A stretch of DNA of 64,000 bases from Ambrosia x helenae. Taxonomy: Eukaryota; Streptophyta; Magnoliopsida; Asterales; Asteraceae. Below, in pieces: positions 44,516 through 55,832 of the stretch (position 1 is its first letter; each line of letters opens with the position of its first letter). The position numbers and the translations under genes are program-made. Location of the stretch: the NCBI GenBank assembly GCA_030844895.1, contig CM061226.1:116484574-116548573 (forward strand), written 5' to 3'. The notes beneath the pieces are model-generated. The model had not been told where the DNA came from. It searched no databases and saw only the letters and a program-made list of their open reading frames with translations.

Positions 44516-45899
44516 TCTAAAGTCGATGTTTTAGTTTTGTTAATATAGATTATAGAAGAATTAACAATAAATATATACTAATATATCTATTTTTTGTAGT
44601 CGTTATACTATAAATCCAATATAATAATTGAAATAAGATATAGTGATAGTAAGTTGGTACCCTTGTAATTTATATAGAAAACATCTAAGATTCTTAGAGT
44701 AGATGTGTTTTTAGACCAACAAATACTAGTGCCCAAACAATTAAAAAGTTACGACTTATGAGTTCAAGTTTTATTACTACTTATTCCCCGACGACGAGAT
44801 ATCTTCCTTCGCCAAGATGACATTACGTAATCTACGTGTGTGAGAATTTGTTATTAAAAAAGACAAAAATTGTTAGCCGTTAAATAGTTGTCACTTTATA
44901 ATTTGTGTAAAATGCATGGATGGTCCATATAGTTTACCAACACTTTGAATTTGGTCTCTAACATTCTAAAAGTACACAAAAATATTTATAGTTAACATAT
45001 TTACTCTTAAAATTTTGATATATGCAATCAATCTCTACTTTTTAACAAGACAATCATGGTATCACCCTAACACAATACCATATACTTCTATGACTCATGC
45101 TTTCATCGTCTCCAAATTTTTTTCTTTTTGAATGGCTAGATAAAGTAGGAATCAGTGAGGCCTCCAATAATATCAAATACTACCAGCCTCCTCTTTACAA
45201 AGCGGGATAGAGATTGGGGATCAAACCCCAGTCGTACCAGAAAGTTCCCACATTATTCATGTTACAAGTGTGACTCGAACTCGATATCTCTCCCTAACCT
45301 CAGGAATAGCGTACTTGTTGTTTTCAATTTCTAAAGTTATAAAATAGTAATCGGGTTTCTATAGTAAGCGTTTTATAAATATACACATATATACAATTTA
45401 CATGTTAAATTGAAAGTACCATGTTTCCTAAAAGTTGAAAATGTTGATATTTCTTTCACAACTCACGTTTAATATAAGAATCATAACAATGAAATTTGTG
45501 AAATAATATATATAAAAAAAAAACACGTTATATATTTATTTGAGTGACACAAATATCTCGCCAAACCCACTAATCTATTTTATTTCTTATCCCACACTCA
45601 CAATATGCTTTGACCATTTTACCTACCACCACATCAGATTATTTAAAAATAAACATTTTTTTCTTGCTAATTTCCAAAATAACCTTCAAGTCTTCAACGG
45701 GGTGTTTGGGATCGCTAAAAATCATAGATATTAAAGTATGATGTTTGCGTTTGGTAAATTTGTTTCTGAGTATATACTTACTTATGAATAAATATAATGA
45801 GTTCAAGAGTTCTCTCTCTTTTTTTTCTTTTTTTTTTTAATAAAAGAATACATTAATACATTTATTCAAAAACTTGTCAAATTACAGTAAAATAGAAGG
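44516..45899. other. Intergenic, possible SINE remnant
   Basis: AT-rich. At 45113-45320 the minus strand has a B-box-like GTTCGAGTC and an A-rich end after GCCATTCAAAAAG, suggesting a degenerate SINE, but no A box or duplication is clear. No gene seen. Confidence 0.35.
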
Positions 45900-45907
45900 T
45901 ATACGTG

Positions 45908-46012
45908 AAATAAGCTGCGCCGACATCCTTTCTGAATTACGAACCATAATTTACCAAATAAGCTGCGCCGACATCCCTTTCTAAATTACGAACCATAATT
46001 TACCAAATACCC
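45908..46012. repeat. 52-bp tandem duplication
   Basis: AATAAGCTGCGCCGACATCC..CGAACCATAATTTACC occurs twice in direct succession with single-base differences. Confidence 0.8.
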
Positions 46013-46214
46013 CATGGATGAATCCAATTGTATGTTTATATGTGATTCTTTTATTTTCAAAAGTAACTGGTATTAAGGCTCACGGGATGTGGTGGAACGT
46101 GAAACTGTGCCAAATAGCATCAAAAGCGTAACAAATTCGCTAAGCATGATGTAAAACACCACTATGTATAAACAACTTGTAAATTACTACAGGCAGTGTG
46201 TTTGTGCGATGCGG

Positions 46215-47010
46215 TTGAGAACACATGCACTTCTAACGGTGTGCATGGTTTGATGCTTGGTTATTAACCTCAACAAAAACTGAAATCGGTTAATCGATCT
46301 TATTAACCATTTAATTGGTATGATTTATTTGGCTAGATTGTTGTTCAGTTTCATTTAATTAATTTTATAACAAAAACGAGCTAGCCGGAAGAAATCCATT
46401 TCTTTTGTCTGTAAGAGAAAAGCCGCTTATTTTTGGCTACAATTTTTGCTTAATAGTAAATGAAACTGTGAAATAAATTTATGCTTAAAAATATATGTTT
46501 TCTCTACACGATGCGGCGGGGAACACATCCACTTCTAAGGAAATGCATGGGTTGGTTCAGTTTGGTTATTAGCCTTAATCGAAACCTAAACTGTTGTTGG
46601 GAACACATACACTTCTAAGGGTGTGTATAGTTCGGTTCAGTTCGATTATTAGCCTCAATCAAAACTAAAATCGGTTAATCGATCTTATTAACTAATTAAC
46701 CAATCGGTTAATTGGTTTGGTTTATTTGGTTAGATTGTCATTCAGTTTCATTCAATTAATTTTATAACAAAAACCAAACTTTGGCAAAAATTTGTGCTTA
46801 AAAATAATGAAATTGAGAAATAAATTTTTGCTTAAAAATATCTGTTTTCCCCAAGCGATGCGGCGGGGAACACATCCACTTCTAAGGATATGCATGGGTT
46901 GATTCAGTTCGGTTATTAGCCTTGATTGAAACCTAAACTAAAGTCATTGGTTAATCGGTGTTATTAACCAATCGGCTAAGTGGTTTGGTTTATTAGTTAA
47001 ATTGGTGGTG
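46215..47010. repeat. Degenerate tandem repeats (AACACATCCACTTCTAAGG type)
   Basis: GGGAACACATNCACTTCTAAGG, a GGTTATTAGCCT box and ATCGGTTAATCG..TTATTAACCAATT recur at about 46218, 46520, 46590 and 46865 with a spacing of roughly 270-350 bp. No coding potential. Confidence 0.65.
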
Positions 47011-47732
47011 GCATAACTAAGTTTATTAAAAAAGTTAGGCTAAAGGACAAAGGGTGTAACAAATTTAGAAAACAAATGATAGAAGGAGTGAAAAATTAAC
47101 GTAAAGAACATAAGGTGCAGTTTTTCTAATAACTAAAGGACATCTATGTAATTCTATCAATATTTTATTTACACGTGTTCCAAAATAAAAATTAAAAACT
47201 ACACGTGTAAAATGTAAGAGTAATTTGCAAAGTATAGATGATTTAACTAGGGAGTGATTTTTTTAATGTTGTACTTAAAATAAGAATGATGATGTAATTT
47301 TTTTTATTGGTTTTTTATCGAGTTCATCCGTTCTCATAAAATATACGAGTTCTCAAGATAAAATTTCATAGTATATTAAAACACATAGAAGAAGAAAAAG
47401 AAAAGATAGTTTTACATAGTTTTAAGAGTTTAAGTAATAGAACATTTAAAACATATTGTTGATTAATTTTAAACCAACTTTTCATAATTTCTAAACGTCA
47501 TAAATTTTTCATACCGTAATATTTTATATATAAAAAAACTTCACAATAAAAGCGAGTATATTATTCTCTTTATGAATATGTTAAAAAAATTAGCATGTTA
47601 TGTTATTTCCATTGTTTGTGCTCTCCGCTCACTGCGTGGGCACTCTTTTTTTTTTGAAAAGAAAACTTCAATAAAACAAAAGCTCGAGCGTCCTCAAAAC
47701 AAGGACCTACGAGCACAAACAACTAACAAACG

Positions 47733-50700
47733 TTAATCCATAGGGCAACAATGCCACTTACACCAATCGATATTAATATGTCTAGACCTATGACGAAACC
47801 AGAAAAAAGAAATTGACTTTATATTTTCTATAATCTCTATAGGTCTTCGCTTTTTAGCATTGAAAATCCTATTGTTGCGCTCGTTCCATAACGTCCATAA
47901 AGAAGTATAGATAATACCCCTGAGAATGGTGCTATTGTTCTTCGATAATCTTTGATTTTCCGGCATGTGAACGATGTCTGAAGCATCAAAAGCAAAGCTG
48001 TGACTTAATCTGCACCAAGCCTCTAATCGAAACCACACCTCTTGCGCAAACGAACATCCTGTAAAAAGATGAATGGCTGTTTCTATTTCCCCGTTACAAA
48101 ACGTACAATCCTGGTTCTGAATATTTACCCCTCGTTTCAATAATTCTGTGGTGGTAGGAAGCCGGTTAAGCATCAATCTCCAGACCATGATCTTGCATTT
48201 ATAAGGCACCCAATTTTTCCAACATATCAAAGGTCTACTACTGTCCGTAACATAACCGCCGAGTAACTTCTTTGCCGAGGAAACCGAAAAGATCCCGTCC
48301 TTGTCCGCATCCCATCTCCATTTATCGATATCCCCCGTCCAGGTAGTGTAAAAAAGATCGTTCAAAAGCTGGAACAACTCATGTATCTCCTCGGCAGAAA
48401 CTGGTGGGTAGCGCCAGTCCCACTGCACAGCTTGCATCGGCTGAATACGTTGGGAAACCGTCACCCATTTGTTCCGTTCAAGTCTAAACAGGTTGGGGTA
48501 GAGGACCCGGAGAGGGACATTTCGGAGCCATATGTCTCCCCAAAAATTGATATTATCTCCATTTCCCAAAGTACCAACAAAATATGAGTTTAGACGTCTA
48601 CCATTAATCAGCGTCTTTTCACCAATCTTAACTATGTTACGCCAACAACCATTCGAAGAAACCGCGCAGGGGAGCATTGTCCAAGGCCTAGACGTGCCGT
48701 GACAACACAAAATAATTTTCTTCCACAAACTCCTATTGTCTTGTTTGAATCTCCAAGCCCACTTTAATAACAGAGCCTCATTAACCTCTTGTAATTTCGA
48801 AACGCCAAGACCCCCCTTATCTTTAGGAGAAGTAACGACATCCCACCCGACCCAAGAGATTTTTTTTTCAACCTTAGATCCCGACCAAAGAAAATGTCTC
48901 ATAATAGCTTCAATAGTGTCAATGACGGCTTTTGGAGCTTTGTATAGAGAAAAATAGTAAATAGGCAAACTTTCTAGAACCGACTTGATCAAGATTAAGC
49001 GCCCACCCATTGAAAGATGTTTAGCTTTCCATGAGGCGAGACGATTACGAACCACATCCACAACCGGGTCCCAACTTCTAATACGAGTCATTCTAGCCCC
49101 CACTTGTATCCCGAGATAAGTGAACGGAATATCTCCTTTCTTGCATCCCAAAAGATCCATCATGTTTTCCACTTCCCCATCGACCGTACCAATACCAAAA
49201 AGATTAGATTTATGAAGATTAATACGAAGCCCGGAGCATATATAGAAAATACGAAGAACTCGAGCAATACTCTTTATATTATCACGAGACCATTCTCCCA
49301 TAATAAGAGCATCATCTGCATAAAACAAGTGGGTTAAATCCCCTTCCTCATTAGATAACCGAACCCCCTTGAATATGCCTAACTCATTCGCTTTTTTTAA
49401 CAACCATGAAAGGGCTTCCATAACGATAAGAAAAAGAAAAGGAGACAAAGGATCTCCTTGTCGAAGGCCCTTTTCGCACCCAAAATCAAAGGTAGGAGAC
49501 CCGTTCACCAAAACAGCGGCCCTGGATGAGTAGCATATACCTCTAATCCACTCACACCAAAGAGGATGAAAACCCATTTGCGACAATATAGAAATCAAAA
49601 AAGCCCAATTAACGTTGTCATAGGCTTTTTCAAAATCTATTTTTAACATGAACGCCTTTTTGTTTCTTTTTTTCAACCAATCCGTGACTTCATTAACCAT
49701 TAAGGGACCATCGAGAATAAAACGACCAGCCAAGAAGGCCGATTGAGTGTCAGAAATAACCTGACCCATAACTCTTTTGAGGCGATTAGCAAGAATTTTG
49801 GAAATAACTTTACTAATCATCCCTATAAGAGTAATGGGCCTGTAATCTTTGAGACCCAAAGGAGTTTTTACCTTTGGAATCAAAGTGATAAACGAAGAAC
49901 CGCATCCATGACTGATGTTACCCGTCGCATGAAACTCCACGAGAATATTAAAAAAGTCCTCTTCGAAATAATTCCAAAATCTTTTAATGAACCGAAAGTT
50001 GAAACCATCCGGACCCGGGGCTTTATTGGAGCCGCACTCGAACGTAGCTTCTTTAACCTCCTGTTTAGAGAACATAGCTACCAAAGCATCTCGACTTTCA
50101 TCATCCAATTTATTAATACCTGAGCACGTTAAAGTAGGCCGATTATAAGTAGTCTCCTTGAAATGGTTTCTGAAGAATTTTAACACTTCACGCTTGACTA
50201 AAGTCGGTTGTGTCACCCAATTGCCATTAATAAGAATGCCCGGTATGGAATTACGGGCCTTCCTACCATTTACAACGTTATGAAAAAACGACGAATTCTC
50301 ATCACCCAACGAAGCCCATTTCACTCGCGATTTCTGCCTTAAATCTCGCGACTTATGAAACTCGATATCCTGTAACTCTTTGTTGCATTCAGCCCAAATC
50401 CAAAGATCTTCCTCTTCCAAGTCTTTAATCTCCATTTGGACCTCAAGATCTTCTTTTTCTTTTCTTAGCCGGGCTTCGTCTTCCACCTCCTTAGCTTTGT
50501 ACTCGTGGAACCAATGTTTCAAAGAAGATCTCATTTTTTTCAATTTATTCATCAGATTAATGTCAGCAGGCCCATCCTTTATCCAACCTTCAAAAACCGA
50601 TTTAATCACGTCCACACACCCTGGTCTGTCAATCCACGAATCAAACATCCTGAAAGGTTTTGGACCGAAATTACTATCAGCCACCGAGAATACCAAAGGC

Positions 50701-51380
50701 GAGTGATCAGAAAGCTCTCTGTTAAGCGCCCGGACACACGCATTCGGCCACCTATTAAACACTTCATCACATACCAAAAATCTATCTATTCTACTCCATT
50801 TGCACACGCCTTTTTTGTTAGACATGAAAGTAAACTTAAAGCCTTTAAGGTTGTATTCGCGTAAGCCTGCTGCATCAATAAAGCCGTTAAAATCACAAGA
50901 ACTAATCGGATCAAAATGAGAATTTTTTCTTTCATCCCGGTTTCTCACAGCGTTAAAATCACCAAACACCACCCACCACCCTTCGTTATTTTGAAACAAA
51001 TTATGTAACCTGGCCCATAAATTTCTTTTCTCTGTGTTTGAGTGAGGAGCATAAACATTAACCGTGTTGATCCTGACCGACCCAGCCAAGATAGTACCCC
51101 CAACATGTAAAAAATTCTGATCTTTGTTCACCGTGTCCTTCACAAAAACTTTGGGATCCCACACGGACATAATACCTCCCGAATTACCAATAGCATTAAC
51201 AAACTCGAAATCAAAACCTGAACCACCCCAATACCTACAAACAGCAGGCGCTTGAATATCACTAACCATCGTCTCTTGCAACCCCAAAAACGAAATACCA
51301 AAATCAGTTTTAAGCTTATTAATCCAACCCGATTTACCGTCAACCCCTATCCCACGAATATTACTCGAGAGACAATTCAT
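47733..51380 (-). CDS. LINE ORF2: endonuclease, reverse transcriptase, zinc-binding domain
   Basis: 1215 open codons. Residues 1-230 form an exonuclease-endonuclease-phosphatase fold (SSNIRGIG, GLQETMV, VVFGDFNAVRNRDERKNS, SRIDRFLV, LSDHSPLVF), which nicks target DNA. Residues about 460-750 form the reverse transcriptase, with ITLIPKV, DYRPITLIGMISKVISKIL, KIDFEKAYDNVNW, GLRQGDPLSPFLFLIVME and catalytic YADD at 687-690. Residues about 1050-1140 hold the zf-RVT domain (WVPYKCKIMVWRLMLNRLPT, CTFCNGEIETAIHLFTGC). No RNase H is seen. All catalytic residues are present. The ATG overlaps the ancestral ORF1 stop (ATGA, 51377-51380). Confidence 0.93.
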   Translation of the reverse strand: MNCLSSNIRGIGVDGKSGWINKLKTDFGISFLGLQETMVSDIQAPAVCRYWGGSGFDFEFVNAIGNSGGIMSVWDPKVFVKDTVNKDQNFLHVGGTILAGSVRINTVNVYAPHSNTEKRNLWARLHNLFQNNEGWWVVFGDFNAVRNRDERKNSHFDPISSCDFNGFIDAAGLREYNLKGFKFTFMSNKKGVCKWSRIDRFLVCDEVFNRWPNACVRALNRELSDHSPLVFSVADSNFGPKPFRMFDSWIDRPGCVDVIKSVFEGWIKDGPADINLMNKLKKMRSSLKHWFHEYKAKEVEDEARLRKEKEDLEVQMEIKDLEEEDLWIWAECNKELQDIEFHKSRDLRQKSRVKWASLGDENSSFFHNVVNGRKARNSIPGILINGNWVTQPTLVKREVLKFFRNHFKETTYNRPTLTCSGINKLDDESRDALVAMFSKQEVKEATFECGSNKAPGPDGFNFRFIKRFWNYFEEDFFNILVEFHATGNISHGCGSSFITLIPKVKTPLGLKDYRPITLIGMISKVISKILANRLKRVMGQVISDTQSAFLAGRFILDGPLMVNEVTDWLKKRNKKAFMLKIDFEKAYDNVNWAFLISILSQMGFHPLWCEWIRGICYSSRAAVLVNGSPTFDFGCEKGLRQGDPLSPFLFLIVMEALSWLLKKANELGIFKGVRLSNEEGDLTHLFYADDALIMGEWSRDNIKSIARVLRIFYICSGLRINLHKSNLFGIGTVDGEVENMMDLLGCKKGDIPFTYLGIQVGARMTRIRSWDPVVDVVRNRLASWKAKHLSMGGRLILIKSVLESLPIYYFSLYKAPKAVIDTIEAIMRHFLWSGSKVEKKISWVGWDVVTSPKDKGGLGVSKLQEVNEALLLKWAWRFKQDNRSLWKKIILCCHGTSRPWTMLPCAVSSNGCWRNIVKIGEKTLINGRRLNSYFVGTLGNGDNINFWGDIWLRNVPLRVLYPNLFRLERNKWVTVSQRIQPMQAVQWDWRYPPVSAEEIHELFQLLNDLFYTTWTGDIDKWRWDADKDGIFSVSSAKKLLGGYVTDSSRPLICWKNWVPYKCKIMVWRLMLNRLPTTTELLKRGVNIQNQDCTFCNGEIETAIHLFTGCSFAQEVWFRLEAWCRLSHSFAFDASDIVHMPENQRLSKNNSTILRGIIYTSLWTLWNERNNRIFNAKKRRPIEIIENIKSISFFWFRHRSRHINIDWCKWHCCPMD

Positions 51381-51537
51381 TTAAAACCATCCTGTACGCC
51401 TTCAGAGATAATCGATTCAGAAATCAAGTTACGAGACTTACTTAAATCGGCACCCAGTTTATCGGCCAAGATGATAGTAGCATCTACCTCGTTTACTGTA
51501 GCGTCGTCAAGAACATCACCCGGCTGCGAAACCCCCG

Positions 51538-53244
51538 TCACATGTTGTTCACCCTCTTCCGACTCCCCAGTAATTGTTCAAACGATTTTAGCTCCACCGA
51601 AGCATGCCTTACCAGGTTAACAGACGAGTCTAGACCCTCCTGAGGCGAACCAATAATTCCGGAATTATTATGCAGCTCACCAGAATCACGCATTTGGGCT
51701 AACACTTGAGTTGGGTTCATGGGCCCAATAAAATCATTTAACTCAAAGGGATCTCCACTGATGGGCCTGTTTCTATATTTCTTTTTATTCGGCCCAGAAG
51801 ACGAAGTGGACCCGCTGCCTCTTCTTTTGAAACGGATTTTTTTTCTTTTCTTTGAAATAATACATGAAAAGCCCTTTGACTTATTTCTTTTAGCACATGC
51901 AGTCCTCGCAGCCATACAACTCCCATCATTAGGAAACTCGGCATTTAGCATATCTTGACCATCCGGAAATTTTGCATCACAATTAAAATCCCCTTCAATG
52001 CCAGCAGATTTTACGGAAGAACTTCCAGAATTAGTGGGAGTTACCAAAGAGACATTGCCTTCCATCACAAACTTCTCCGGGGTAACACCGTTGCTAGGAA
52101 CCACCGTTTCCGGCGATCTTCTCGGCGACACAACAGCTTCATTAGTTCCATCATCCCCGTACCTGTCCATGCTTTCCGTTTCCTCTTCCATCTCTGGAAT
52201 AGGATCCGCATTAACAGTCACATAATCCGGAACCCAGTCCGTTTGTTCTTCCAAAATCCACACCCTATACTTCCTCGTCTTCCAAATCAAGGTATATTCA
52301 TCAGAGATTCGCTTACCGTCGCCAACGAGAACTCCGACATATTCAAAAGACAAGTCACTATCCGTTTCAGAAATGTTTGCACTATGAACAACCTTTCCAA
52401 ACTTGCTCCCGATCGTATTAAACACCTCGTTAGAACAGAGATGTAAAGGAACTCCTTGAATCTTGATCCACGCTATCCGTTCATACCCAAGTGTTTGACC
52501 GTCCCATAGAGAAACAGCTAAGAACCGATCCTTCATCAACACAGCCGCATCAAGAGCCTTCTTTGCCATCCCATTATCTTCAAAAGAAACAAGCACATCC
52601 AAACCTCCTAGGTATTGAACACTCCCATGACCTGGACAAATGACATTCAAGGTCACGTAAATGTTCTTCACCTCCTGTACATTAACCATTTTCGCAACAA
52701 TGGCCTTCCCATGCTTAGCAGCAAACGCGTTGACATTATCCTCAATTTTGATAGATTTGCCCACAAATAAATCTCTGAACGATTTAGAACCAGATACGAA
52801 AGAAGCCGTATTGGCTCCTTGACAACCCTCTGTATGGTGATCACTATTATCATTAGTATTAGTATAGTGGTTCTCTCCCTTATTTTTATGTATATTATTA
52901 TCATTATTATGGAATGATCGCTCCTCATTAGCACCAATCTCTCCGTCTTCTAAAACAAATCTTGCAATGTTAAACCAAGGTTTTGATTCTCCCAACCTAA
53001 TTCCTCTCAGATTTCTAAGCATCTCTGATTTATCTTTAACATCTAAAACAGAAATAAAACCAAAACGATTACCACCTTTATCGCGTTTTCTTGCGATGTA
53101 TATATCGTAGATCTGCCCAAACGACCGAACTTGTGCGGCTAAATCCGCTCCGCTACATCCTTCAGGGAGGTTCGTAACAAAGAATTTGGTGATGCGGGCT
53201 AGAATGTTATCCGGGATTGGAGATCGCCGGCGGCGCTGCTCCAT
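51538..53244 (-). CDS. LINE ORF1 protein, C-terminus frameshifted
   Basis: 568 residues from ATG 53244 (MEQRRRRSPIPDNILARITK), the first ATG inside the element. RRM at about 18-95 (KFFVTNLPEGCSGADLA, KGGNRFGFIS), then the DUF4283-like domain (FRDLFVGKSIKIE.., GGLDVLVSFEDN, RIAWIKIQGVPLHL) and a basic region (KKRKKIRFKRRGSG). The end ..SRKRVNNM is out of frame: one frame over, the strand reads ESEEGEQHVTGVSQPGDV and on to a stop overlapping the ORF2 ATG as in copy 1. A one-base slip near 51570-51600 has thus removed about 60 C-terminal residues and opened a 157-bp gap before ORF2. Confidence 0.85.
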   Translation of the reverse strand: MEQRRRRSPIPDNILARITKFFVTNLPEGCSGADLAAQVRSFGQIYDIYIARKRDKGGNRFGFISVLDVKDKSEMLRNLRGIRLGESKPWFNIARFVLEDGEIGANEERSFHNNDNNIHKNKGENHYTNTNDNSDHHTEGCQGANTASFVSGSKSFRDLFVGKSIKIEDNVNAFAAKHGKAIVAKMVNVQEVKNIYVTLNVICPGHGSVQYLGGLDVLVSFEDNGMAKKALDAAVLMKDRFLAVSLWDGQTLGYERIAWIKIQGVPLHLCSNEVFNTIGSKFGKVVHSANISETDSDLSFEYVGVLVGDGKRISDEYTLIWKTRKYRVWILEEQTDWVPDYVTVNADPIPEMEEETESMDRYGDDGTNEAVVSPRRSPETVVPSNGVTPEKFVMEGNVSLVTPTNSGSSSVKSAGIEGDFNCDAKFPDGQDMLNAEFPNDGSCMAARTACAKRNKSKGFSCIISKKRKKIRFKRRGSGSTSSSGPNKKKYRNRPISGDPFELNDFIGPMNPTQVLAQMRDSGELHNNSGIIGSPQEGLDSSVNLVRHASVELKSFEQLLGSRKRVNNM

Positions 53245-53286
53245 GGGAGAGAGTTTTGAGACACTCCGCTTACTGCGTGGGCACTC

Positions 53287-54301
53287 AACAACTTGTGTTT
53301 GTAATATAGCATTAATACTTTTAAAACCAACCTTAATTCCCTTAAATAAAATGGAAATTGGCATATTAATTTGGATAACATTTTATGCAAGCTTGTTAAA
53401 TATTATTATTCGTTTTCTTAACCAAGCCTCTTAAGAAAACTCACATGGCCTACTTTTGACACCGGATATAAGACAAGTTGCATTAAATGGGCTTCGTAAA
53501 TAAAGACGACCTCTAACATGTAGAGTTATAGTGTATCCTGTATAGGGGTATTACTTCTTCAAAATAATTGTATAATTTAAGTGTAGGTCCGAATGAAACA
53601 TCTTTTAGATGTCCAAAACGTTTTTCTTATGTTACTTGTTAAATTTTGATTGGAAATCGTAGCTTTATCTTTATGCCAATGAGTGATGATTCATTGCATG
53701 TATTACAATATCTAGAACACAATTCAAATATACTATTTATTTATTTATATGATGATGTAGAACACCATTCAATTTATACAACGAGTGATGATACTTTATC
53801 TAGAACACAATTGAAACATATAATTCGTTTTGTATATGGTTAAAATAAGTTAGTTTCAATTAATAATTTCAAGCTAGTTTAAGTCAACAAATACAGTTAT
53901 ATATGTTGGGTCATATAAAATATTTTAATTCCTTCTAATTAATATATGAAGTTGAAAAAATTACAGCAAATTATATATTAGGGGGACGGGGCAAAACAGA
54001 ATTGTTCACGAGTACTCCATTATCAGCACGGTAAAACTACTGTCAGTAGTGTTGGTAGGGGTCCCGTAGACCTTTTGCTAGTTATAACTAACGGGTGTGA
54101 ACCAGGGTTTTTAAATTCAACGATCCAATTTTAACCATTAAAAATAATGTTTTTAATTGCAACGGTCATATTTTTTTACTGTTTTTTTTTTCAATTAACC
54201 GTTTGCACTTGTTTTTTATAAAAAAATGACTACGGTTTAAGATTAAAAAAAAACACAAACTTCTCTACTAGATTAACTAAACTACTTTCAAACACAAACA
54301 A
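53287..54301. other. Intergenic, no gene seen
   Basis: AT-rich; 54030-54075 (GGGGTCCCGTAGACCTTTTG..CTAGT) is hairpin-like before CTAG but has a stem of only 4-5 bp. No supported gene. Confidence 0.4.
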
Positions 54302-54487
54302 ATGAATTCAAGGAAATCAAAGAGTGTGGCAAAGGGTAAGGGGTCATCGAAATCTAGAGTCGGGGGTTCCAGTAGTCAAGGTAGAGGTTCGGGTTTGGGT
54401 TCGAGCTCGGGTGCAGTGGAGTGCTATAGACCCGTGATGAATTTTCCACAAAGTCAACCCCCATCACAACCGTTTTGCCCACAATAG
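54302..54487 (+). pseudogene. Ser/Gly-rich ORF fragment, possible Harbinger-associated SANT protein N-terminus
   Basis: 60 codons, MNSRKSKSVAKGKGSSKSRV..., ending in a TAG after FPQSQPPSQPFCPQ. The same frame continues QQFQQYQHPQSQPNYFAHYF beyond the stop, and on into the tandem duplication. Q-rich starts of this type head the Myb/SANT partner proteins of plant PIF/Harbinger elements, but no SANT domain is present here. Identity is therefore uncertain. Confidence 0.3.
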
Positions 54488-54566
54488 CAACAATTCCAAC
54501 AATACCAACACCCCCAAAGCCAACCCAATTATTTTGCACATTATTTTACACCACCTCAATTAACAC

Positions 54567-55582
54567 CACAACAACTGGAGGACTTTGACTCATTTGCATT
54601 CAGGAGTCCAAACCTTCGTCAAACAAATTATTTTGCGTATTATTTTGTGGCTTATTGTGCCATATTTCGTGTTCTATTGTGTTTTTCGTCTCACTGTTCT
54701 CATTTTTGTCACACTGTGTAGGATAAGTTGGCCCTCAGTTTGGTTTAGTTCTAAATTGACTATTTATATATAAATAGAGGAAGATTCTTCTGCAAATGGT
54801 TCTTATCCTACAAATAACCCTTAACGTGAGAAGTGAAGGAGTGTATTTTATTTTATTTTATTTTTAAATTTTTTCCCATATTGTTAAACATGTATTTTAG
54901 TAATGAAATATAAAAAAAAAATAGTGTAGAGTAATTACGTAATTACTCTAGTGTAAATTACTGTAATTACTCTAATGACGTAATTACGCTAAAAAATATT
55001 TTTTTATATTATTCATTCAGAAAACATGTTTAAGCAGATGAGAAAAAAATCAAAAAAAAAAAAAAAAATCCTCTTCACAACAACTGGAGGACTTTGACTC
55101 ATTTGCATTCAGGAGTCCAAACCTTCGTCAAACAAATTATTTTGCGCATTATTTTGTGGCTTATTGTGCCATATTTCGTGTTCTATTGTGTTTTTCGTCT
55201 CACTGTTCTCATTTTTGTCACACTGTGTAGGATAAGTTGGCCCTCAGTTTGGTTTAGTTCTAAATTGATTATTTATATATAAATAGAGGAAGATTCTTCT
55301 GCAAATGGTTCTTATCCTACAAATAACCCTTAACGTGAGAAGTGAAGGAGTATATTTTATTTTATTTTATTTTTAAATTTTTTCCCATATTGTTAAACAT
55401 GGATTTTAGTAATGAAATATAAAAAAAAATAGTGTAGAGTAATTACGTAATTACTCTAGTGTAAATTACTGTAATTACTCTAATGACGTAATTACGCTAA
55501 AAAAATATTTTTTTATATTATTCATTCAGAAAACATGTTTAAGCAGATGAGAAAAAAATCAAAAAAAAAAAATCCTCTTCAC
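54567..55582. repeat. 509-bp tandem duplication
   Basis: CAACTGGAGGACTTTGACTC at 54572 recurs at 55081, and the following ~500 bp match with only a few substitutions. The short word AATCCTCTTCAC stands at the junction (55066) and at the end of unit 2 (55571). The unit includes an A-run and AT-rich near-palindromes around GTAATTACTCTAGTG. Confidence 0.92.
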
Positions 55583-55832
55583 TTATCTTGTTTAGTATGT
55601 TAAGCCTATTTGTATTTAATATTTACTCTATATAAATACATATTCACAACGGAACCTAAAAATCGATTCTTGAAAAAATATATTCTAACCATTTGTTTCT
55701 TAATAGGTTTTGTTATTTAGCTTTGATTTTCGGTTATGGTTTCGAGTAATTTGGTTTTCTTTTCATTCCTAGATGTAGTGGAAGTTATATCTTAAATGTA
55801 ATGAAATGATTTACTAGTTTTGTAACTACTAA

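Larger units (their letters stand above)
47646..53263 (-). mobile_element. L1-type LINE, copy 2 (ORF2 intact)
   Basis: 5.6 kb on the minus strand, poly(A) at 47646-47657, flanked by a 23-bp target duplication with one mismatch (47623-47645, 53264-53286, sharing CTCCGCT and ACTGCGTGGGCACTC). The 5' end lies only about 20 bp before the ORF1 ATG, so it is slightly 5'-truncated relative to copy 1. It carries the only intact LINE ORF2 in the window. Confidence 0.93.

Noticed and set aside
53245..53364. Upstream extension of the LINE copy 2 ORF1 frame
   Set aside because: It crosses the 5' target-site duplication (53264-53286) and so lies in host DNA; the ORF1 start is the ATG at 53244.
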